In this document: in pieces, positions 59,082 through 64,000 of the stretch
Layout of the letters: every line of letters starts with the position of its first letter
Position numbering within the stretch: the stretch's first letter is position 1
Assembly (NCBI GenBank): GCA_964617375.1
Contig: CAZTXQ010000007.1
Span: 1 to 64,000 of the forward strand
Direction of reading: 5' to 3'
From: Firm-13 sp964617375
GTDB lineage: Bacteria > Bacillota > Clostridia > Saccharofermentanales > Saccharofermentanaceae
Length of the DNA: 64,000 nt
The notes under the pieces: generated by a model
The model's database searches: none
Told to the model about the DNA's origin: nothing
The model's input: only the letters and a program-made list of their open reading frames with translations
Translations under genes and position numbers: made by a program

Positions 59082-59201
59082 ATGATACTGATCAATAAAT
59101 TTATCTGTAATGCAGGCTCGTATGTTGCTGATACGAACGCAATTGTTTGCGGCTTTGATTTTTTTCGCTCCGATAATTACGCCTCCCGGCCTATTTCATA
59201 A
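59082..59201 (+). CDS. 39-aa ORF, possible leader peptide
   Basis: The ORF starts MILINKFICNAGSYV and ends DNYASRPIS. GAAAGGGAGG precedes its ATG by seven bases, one of the best ribosome sites in the window, and a good promoter lies 32 bases further up. A strong terminator (59237-59270) follows. I recognise no domain; two Cys (9 and 23). It may be a leader peptide controlling the MATE transporter downstream, or a small protein of its own. Confidence 0.55.
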   Translation: MILINKFICNAGSYVADTNAIVCGFDFFRSDNYASRPIS

Positions 59202-59236
59202 AGATGATAACCCACATCTGTTGTATGAATATAGTG

Positions 59237-59270
59237 TCCCTGGAGCGTTCGGCTTCCAGGGATTTTTTTT
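59237..59270 (+). terminator. intrinsic terminator (probable attenuator) upstream of MATE gene
   Basis: TCCCTGGAGC pairs with GCTTCCAGGGA (one bulge), followed by TTTTTTTT. Confidence 0.9.
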
Positions 59271-59401
59271 GGCCTCTGTGCTGAAACCGGATTTACCCTG
59301 CGCAGTTGACAGATGGAATGGTTTGTACCACAATAAGCAGAACGATTGTTCTTTTTTGTGGAGAGAAAGGGTTCCCCAATGAAGCGGGATCAGGTGTTTT
59401 A

Positions 59402-60778
59402 ATGCTCTCATCTTTTAAGAGTGTCCTCACAATGAAGCGGGACAATGAATTCTTAAAGAAATTACTCAAGCTGACGATGCCCATGGCATTGCAGCAGCTT
59501 CTTATGTCGACGCTGTTCATTTTCGATACCATCTTTGTCGGCGGTTTGGGCGACGCATACCTTAGCGCCGTCGGGCAGGCCGGCAACATTACGATGCTGA
59601 TGTGGTGCGGCTATTATGCCATATCAAGCGCCGGATCGATCTATGCGGCACAGTACTGGGGCAAGAATCAGGATATAACGGGTGTACGCAAGGCGTTTAC
59701 CGCAAGTCTCGTCTTTGGAAGCTTCGTCGGCGTTGTATTCTTCGTGCTGGCATTTTTTCTGAATAAATACATCATGCTGATTCTTTCCCAGGATCAGCAG
59801 GTCAGAGATATTGCGTGTACGTACCTCACCATTGTCGCCTTCACGTATCCGATCTGGGCTGTGTCGTCCATGTTTGCCGCGATTCTAAAATCAATCGGGA
59901 TCACCAAGATTCCACTCTATGCTTCGATCATCGGATCCGGAGTCAACATCGCTCTCGACAGTGTTCTCGTCAACGGCTATCTCGGCTTCCCGAAGTGGGG
60001 AGTGCGGGCTGCTGCGGGAACAACGATCCTCGGTGCAGCTATAGAGCTTATCCTTCTGATCCTTCTGACCCGTCGTGCGAAATGTTCCTTAACCATGCAG
60101 CGACGTGATTTCATCAAGCCGGAGAAGGTTCTGTTCAAACAGTTTTTACGCGCCGCGCTTCCTCTTGCGGCGAAGGATCAGCTCTGGGCCGGAGGCGTCA
60201 CTGTCTACAGCATCGCTTTCACGACCTTGGGTGTCGCGGCGTCGGCGGCTTTTAACATGTACAACACCTTGGGAGAATTCATGAACATCGCGTTCGTAGC
60301 CTTAGGCAGCGCGGGCGGCATCATGATCGGGCACCTGCTCGGCGCCGCCGAGATCGAGAAGGCCAAGAATTATGCCTGGCGGCTTCTTCGTCTGGTCGTG
60401 ATTACCGGAATTGTTCTCTGTCCGGTATTTATCCTCTTAAGAGATGTCCTTCTGCTGCCGTTCCCGAATCTTTCGATCGAAGCGAAGACATACGCAAGAG
60501 AGGCTCTTCTTATCATGTCCTTCTTTATCTGGGCCAAGAGTATCAATTTCACGAATATGAACGGCATTCTTCGTTCCGGCGGCGATACGATGGGAGCGGC
60601 CGCTATTGATGTCGGTATGCTGTGGCTATTCGGTGTTCCGCTTGTACTTCTGGCAGCCCTTCTCTTTCATGCGCCGTTCTGGGTCGTCTTCTCGATGACC
60701 TGCGCAGAAGAGCTGGTTAAGACAGGCATCGGCATCGCTCGCGTCAGGCAATACAAGTGGGCCAAGACGCTCGTGTAA
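59402..60778 (+). CDS. MATE-family efflux transporter
   Basis: A ~458-residue protein with 12 hydrophobic segments in two homologous halves of the MATE fold (LTMPMALQQLLMSTLFIFDTIFVGGLG; later LPLAAKDQLWAGGVTVYSIAF). It exports drugs or metabolites using Na+ or H+ gradients. Start choice is uncertain: ATG 59402 with AGGTG six bases before, or ATG 59432 (MKRDNEF). A CAATGAAGCGGGA repeat lies at both ~59376 and ~59430. A possible own promoter (TTGACA near 59307, CACAAT) lies after the terminator, so regulation may be dual. Confidence 0.9.
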   Translation: MLSSFKSVLTMKRDNEFLKKLLKLTMPMALQQLLMSTLFIFDTIFVGGLGDAYLSAVGQAGNITMLMWCGYYAISSAGSIYAAQYWGKNQDITGVRKAFTASLVFGSFVGVVFFVLAFFLNKYIMLILSQDQQVRDIACTYLTIVAFTYPIWAVSSMFAAILKSIGITKIPLYASIIGSGVNIALDSVLVNGYLGFPKWGVRAAAGTTILGAAIELILLILLTRRAKCSLTMQRRDFIKPEKVLFKQFLRAALPLAAKDQLWAGGVTVYSIAFTTLGVAASAAFNMYNTLGEFMNIAFVALGSAGGIMIGHLLGAAEIEKAKNYAWRLLRLVVITGIVLCPVFILLRDVLLLPFPNLSIEAKTYAREALLIMSFFIWAKSINFTNMNGILRSGGDTMGAAAIDVGMLWLFGVPLVLLAALLFHAPFWVVFSMTCAEELVKTGIGIARVRQYKWAKTLV

Positions 60779-60807
60779 TTTGCGGTCCATCTTCTGTTGA
60801 AGAAGAG

Positions 60808-60850
60808 AAAGCCTCCCGTGATTTTTCCTAAGAATCACAGGAGGCTTTTC
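60808..60850. terminator. intrinsic terminator after the MATE gene
   Basis: AAAGCCTCC(C)GTGATT pairs with AATCACAGGAGGCTTTT. It also has an A run upstream and works on both strands. Confidence 0.9.
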
Positions 60851-60851
60851 T

Positions 60852-60879
60852 TTGCTTATATATGGCAAGGCTGTATAAT
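60852..60879 (+). promoter_or_regulatory. promoter of the transglutaminase-like lipoprotein gene
   Basis: TTGCTT (60852-60857), 16-base spacer, TATAAT (60874-60879). Confidence 0.6.
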
Positions 60880-60911
60880 CTTTCTATTACGTATCGAAGA
60901 AAGAATGAAGC

Positions 60912-62582
60912 ATGAGAAATATGAATAAAGTCCATCGCTTAGGAGCCGCCGTTCTGGCTTTGTCTCTGGCTGTCACCGTCTGTTCTTGCGGAAAAGTACC
61001 GGATCAGCCCGCGCTCACCGCAGCAAGAACCACATGCGCCTCAGCTCCGACGCCGGCACCGGATCCGCCGCAGTTACTCTCTGTTACAGCCATTGCCAAT
61101 CCGTCCGTCAGCTCGTCTGATATGACGGACCCGTCCTCCGAAATCAATCCGTGCCTGATCGATATCTATCACCCGGACTCCGAACAGTTATTGCTTTATA
61201 ACGATGCTTTTCGGGCGGCCGAACAGCAGCTTCCCGACTTCGACATTTCCGGTTATGATATGCCTTATTCCGATAAGGTTAAGGCATGTGATCTTCTATA
61301 CGGGGAAACGGAATACCATTTGCTGAATCTTAAGTACATACGTTATTCCGATGATGAGAAGCTCGTCAAATTCGTTTACTACACAGATGACGAAACAGAA
61401 GCGATTCTTCAACAGGAGACACTGAATTCCCGCCTAAGCCACCTTCTCTATAATGTCGCCCCGGAGAATGGCACCGAACTTCAGAAACTGCTCAGTGTCT
61501 ACCAGTATCTCTGCGAGACCTCTGACTATTCCTCCGACACCACGGACGGCAGGAAGATCGGTGCCGGCAGCATTCTGGTCAATCATATGGGAATCTGTTC
61601 GGGATATGCGATGCTCGTCTCGTATGTGCTGCCGCGAATCGGAGTTCAAGCCGAATATATCGCCAACGAACCACATGCCTGGAATCTCGTAACGATCGGC
61701 GGGGTTGCATACCACATGGACGTCACTTTTGGCGCGGGGCTGACACCCGATTCCGCCAATACGCTCAGTACCGTACTGATGGATGACGATGAGCGGCTCG
61801 CAACCCTGGAAAACGCGGGCGTCGACCCCACGGGCATTATCATAGGGTTTCCCGGCGGTTCCGCCGTGACGCCGCCGGACTGCGCTGACACAAGTTATGA
61901 GACCTATAACCACATCTATGATAATTATGCCCTCGATATCGCTGGGAACCGGATCTTTGTAAATGATTCGGGCGGAATCAAGTCCATGGATCTGGACTGC
62001 AGCCACCTGATAACTCTTACAAAGATGACAGCAATCAGGATCGCGTATTTCGACGGCGCCGTATATTTTCTTTCGCTCGAAAACGGCCATCTCTACAAAA
62101 TGATACCCGGTTCGAAGCCCGAGTTACTGGACGATTCGGGTAATTTCTCCTATCTGAAGCTGGACGAAACAAATTTAATCTATGGTGAAGATTATGAAGG
62201 CGCGGACGCAAAGTCCATCAACCTCGCCGTTCCTGATATGAGTGTTCTATCGGCCTCCGGCATCCGCGAAATTCCTTTCGTCACGATGCCGCGCAGCACT
62301 TCGTTTTATTTTGAAGTTAAATTCTCAAAGCCGATGAACGCCGCTGCCGACTGGGCGAAACAAATCCTCGTTTGCGACGACACGGGAAGGCCCTTACTTG
62401 TCAGCTTGTCGTGGAACTCCGACAGAACGATCCTTACCGTACGGCCGTACAACAGCGTGGATACATACTCATTTCTCACATTCTACGCGATTGCGGGTGC
62501 CATCGCGGAAGACGGTGGGATTCTTTCGGAAGCGTGTTCGATGCGTGTGGACATCTTGAGCAGCGTCGAGTCGGCCGGGTGA
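60912..62582 (+). CDS. lipoprotein with transglutaminase-like domain and C-terminal Ig-like domain
   Basis: A 556-residue exported lipoprotein. It has a signal peptide with lipobox VCSC (Cys about residue 26) and a Pro/Thr/Ser linker. A transglutaminase-like domain lies at ~165-290: Cys in NHMGICSGYAML, His in EPHAWNLV, Asp in YHMDVTFG. Later residues look like a beta-propeller-like segment (INLAVPDMSVL) and a Big_5-like Ig domain (FYFEVKFSKPMN..). Such proteins cleave or cross-link surface peptides. The start codon has a weak ribosome site; a second ATG follows three codons later. Confidence 0.85.
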   Translation: MRNMNKVHRLGAAVLALSLAVTVCSCGKVPDQPALTAARTTCASAPTPAPDPPQLLSVTAIANPSVSSSDMTDPSSEINPCLIDIYHPDSEQLLLYNDAFRAAEQQLPDFDISGYDMPYSDKVKACDLLYGETEYHLLNLKYIRYSDDEKLVKFVYYTDDETEAILQQETLNSRLSHLLYNVAPENGTELQKLLSVYQYLCETSDYSSDTTDGRKIGAGSILVNHMGICSGYAMLVSYVLPRIGVQAEYIANEPHAWNLVTIGGVAYHMDVTFGAGLTPDSANTLSTVLMDDDERLATLENAGVDPTGIIIGFPGGSAVTPPDCADTSYETYNHIYDNYALDIAGNRIFVNDSGGIKSMDLDCSHLITLTKMTAIRIAYFDGAVYFLSLENGHLYKMIPGSKPELLDDSGNFSYLKLDETNLIYGEDYEGADAKSINLAVPDMSVLSASGIREIPFVTMPRSTSFYFEVKFSKPMNAAADWAKQILVCDDTGRPLLVSLSWNSDRTILTVRPYNSVDTYSFLTFYAIAGAIAEDGGILSEACSMRVDILSSVESAG

Positions 62583-62663
62583 GAAGTTCTTTATCGAGAA
62601 ATCGCTGCGAATCGATCCATCGTTCATTGTCTTTATCGAAAAATTACCTCAGACGTGCTGGCT

Positions 62664-63641
62664 TTACGCGACTGCCCTTACCGGTTCCGCGAGATTCTGT
62701 CTCAAGAACGTCTTTACGGTTGACCAGTAGAGCTTGGGATTGGCATTCACAGCCAGACCATGCTTTCCGTCCGGAATAAGAAGCTTCTCCTTCTCACAGC
62801 CCGCTGCCTCGTAGAGATCCTCCATCATGGAGTACGGTATCAGCTCGTCGGCGTCTCCGTGAATAAAAAGAGTCGGGGTTCTGGACTTCCTGACCTGTCG
62901 TACGCAGGAAGCTTCCCGGATATTCAGGCGGTCGATGAGTTTCGCCATCGTCGAAATCGGATACAGGAACGGCTTGGCCGGAAGACCGGAATACTTTTTA
63001 AGCTGCACGGCAAAAATGTCCCATACCGAAGAGAATCCACAGTCGGCGACGATACAGCGGACCGATTCCGGGAGATCTTCTCCACTGGCCATCATGGCCG
63101 TGGAAGCGCCCATCGAGACGCCAAAGAGCACAATCTGTGCAGCGGGATTTGTATCCGAGATCGAGCGGCACCAGTCGATCAGATCCAGGCGGTCGTGCCA
63201 GCCCATGGAAATTGTATTCTTCTCGCTTTTTTCGTGCCCGCGAAGGGCGGGATAGAGCGTGTTGTAGCCGGCATAATGGAGCTTGCGTCCAAACGGCCCC
63301 ATGGTATCCGGAGCTCCGGTATAACCATGAATACAGATCACCCATTTGTCCGAGAATTCGGGCGCAGGTATGATATATCCGTGCAGAAGTTCACCGCGAC
63401 CCGAAAGGATTGCGGTCTCGGTCGGCTTCTTCCTGTGAAACCAGGCTTCGCCCTTCTCTGTAAAGCGGTCCTTGCTTTTATCGTTTTTCAGGGCTTCCCT
63501 TGAAGAAGCGCGTACCCGCCTCGCATACATTCTTCGCGACAATAGATTGTCATATAGAAGTACGCCGGACAGAAAATACAGAATTACAGACAGAAAAATA
63601 GCAGAAGTGAGAGCGAGTAAAATTTCCATGGTTAAATTCAT
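62664..63641 (-). CDS. alpha/beta hydrolase with N-terminal membrane anchor
   Basis: A 325-residue protein. One membrane segment lies at residues ~5-30, followed by a BAAT/YqkD-like hydrolase fold: HGYTGAPDTMG (oxyanion), GVSMGAST (Ser near 175), HGDADELIP (Asp near 260) and DGKHGLAV (His near 290). Membrane-attached hydrolases of this kind are common in Firmicutes, and substrates are unknown. The ribosome site is weak (AGGG 11 bases upstream). It is read toward the transglutaminase-like gene, on the opposite strand. Confidence 0.85.
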   Translation of the reverse strand: MNLTMEILLALTSAIFLSVILYFLSGVLLYDNLLSRRMYARRVRASSREALKNDKSKDRFTEKGEAWFHRKKPTETAILSGRGELLHGYIIPAPEFSDKWVICIHGYTGAPDTMGPFGRKLHYAGYNTLYPALRGHEKSEKNTISMGWHDRLDLIDWCRSISDTNPAAQIVLFGVSMGASTAMMASGEDLPESVRCIVADCGFSSVWDIFAVQLKKYSGLPAKPFLYPISTMAKLIDRLNIREASCVRQVRKSRTPTLFIHGDADELIPYSMMEDLYEAAGCEKEKLLIPDGKHGLAVNANPKLYWSTVKTFLRQNLAEPVRAVA

Positions 63642-63722
63642 ACGTCGATTACCCTAAGATGCTGTCGCGAAAATGAGCGTGACCTGCGAGCTCCTAAAAA
63701 GAACCCACTTGTTAAGAATAGC

Positions 63723-63754
63723 AAACCTATGTATTCTTTTTAATACATAGGTTT
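63723..63754. repeat. perfect 13-bp inverted repeat
   Basis: AAACCTATGTATT and its exact complement are separated by CTTTTT. It lies in the 210-base gap between the hydrolase and the ferredoxin-like gene. It lacks a U tract after the stem, so a terminator role is uncertain. Confidence 0.7.
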
Positions 63755-63852
63755 AACCGATCTGTGAAGAATTCGCGGCAAAAGCATGGTAAGGCCAACT
63801 ATAGGATGACTCACCGTCTAGGGCAACGACACCTGCCCGTTAACTCAAGTGC

Positions 63853-64000
63853 TCAGGATTTCGCCTTCTGCTTCTTCATGAACTTCTTGATATCCTCTTT
63901 GCAGTGACCGCATTTTGAACCCGCGCCGGTCGCTTCCGCGATATCCTTCCAGGACTTCGCGCCCTTCTCCATCGCTTTCACTATGTCGCCCTTAGTCACT
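63853..64000 (-). CDS. BFD-type [2Fe-2S] ferredoxin-like protein (C-terminal part, cut by window end)
   Basis: The last 49 codons of a gene entering from beyond the window end: VTKGDIVKAMEKGAKSWKDI, then ATGAGSKCGHCKEDIKKFM and KKQKAKS. This is the second half of the Fer2_BFD fold, with the CxxC pair (KCGHC); the first Cys pair should lie outside the window. Related short proteins (~55-70 residues) accompany bacterioferritin or are fused to oxidoreductases. The upstream end cannot be judged. Confidence 0.8.
   Translation of the reverse strand, partial: VTKGDIVKAMEKGAKSWKDIAEATGAGSKCGHCKEDIKKFMKKQKAKS

Noticed and set aside
63723..63754. Terminator for the ferredoxin-like gene
   Set aside because: The 13-bp stem is perfect, but no U run follows on either strand; the T's are in the loop. 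It is kept only as an inverted repeat.
1..64000. tRNA, rRNA, known riboswitch or complete insertion sequence
   Set aside because: No cloverleaf, rRNA-like block, recognised riboswitch core or transposase frame was seen by reading. A tRNAscan, Rfam and ISfinder search would be needed to be certain.

Overview
The window looks like a chromosomal segment of an anaerobic, low-oxygen-adapted Clostridia (Firmicutes/Bacillota) genome, probably Lachnospiraceae-like. This is inferred from gene content, not from a marker gene. The supporting genes are the redox repressor Rex, a reverse rubrerythrin behind a PerR-type box, an iron alcohol dehydrogenase, a Bmp/Nup nucleoside ABC transporter with a TTTE-rich lipoprotein linker, BlaI/BlaR-type regulation, LiaF/LytTR genes and AGGAGG-type ribosome binding sites. 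Base composition is near 50% GC, with AT-richer islands around 29.1-31.4 kb and 56.2-57.9 kb. No rRNA, tRNA, CRISPR array or complete transposon was seen.

Layout. 0-4.7 kb: end of an Lrp/AsnC regulator, a periplasmic-binding-protein/GGDEF diguanylate cyclase, and an AbrB-ABC transporter operon. 4.7-5.85 kb: hairpin repeat array 1 plus a conserved intergenic element. 5.85-14.3 kb: trmL, a four-gene nucleoside ABC transporter, an MFS transporter behind a small ORF and terminator, and an AI-2E-family transporter. 14.4-19.6 kb: two paralogous membrane proteins, a phosphoribosyltransferase-like protein, array 2, an alpha/beta hydrolase and a HAD phosphatase. 19.6-20.75 kb: array 3, a second copy of the conserved element and a very long hairpin. 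20.75-29 kb: Leloir operon galK-galT-galE, an HscC/J-protein pair, a LURP-one protein and a Cof phosphatase. 29.1-31.1 kb: a two-gene ATPase/RloB module of the AbiL type, probably anti-phage. 31.4-36.6 kb: an Ntn-hydrolase-like protein with Ser for Cys, Rex with a membrane protein, Fe-ADH, LysR and a TSCPD protein. 36.6-37.6 kb: array 4. 37.6-46 kb: LiaF-like/LytTR, a YhhN protein, and a signalling operon of a solute-binding lipoprotein, an HD-GYP response regulator and a hybrid kinase. 46.2-51.4 kb: a potassium region of two TrkA-type proteins, a 34-residue membrane peptide and trkH, facing a kdpD/kdpE/trkA set; trkH and the facing trkA are fused tail to tail by an apparent deletion. 51.5-56.1 kb: a blaI/blaR pair with two operators, a phosphodiesterase-family protein and a reverse rubrerythrin. 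56.3-57.8 kb: a small lipoprotein with two VYGPP motifs next to a radical SAM/SPASM enzyme. 57.9-64 kb: an esterase, a possible leader peptide before a MATE transporter, a transglutaminase-like lipoprotein, a hydrolase and the end of a BFD-type ferredoxin.

Three things stand out. (1) Four intergenic arrays of hairpins share a period of about 74-75 bp and related flanks, while the stem sequences differ between arrays in a base-pair-preserving way. (2) The VYGPP lipoprotein/radical SAM pair looks like a peptide-modification system. (3) The trkH/trkA' junction lies in a 15-bp sequence consistent with a deletion between direct repeats, and a conserved-looking 34-aa membrane ORF sits inside the trk operon. 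The window also has two transporter genes placed behind a short ORF and an intrinsic terminator, which suggests attenuation control of efflux.
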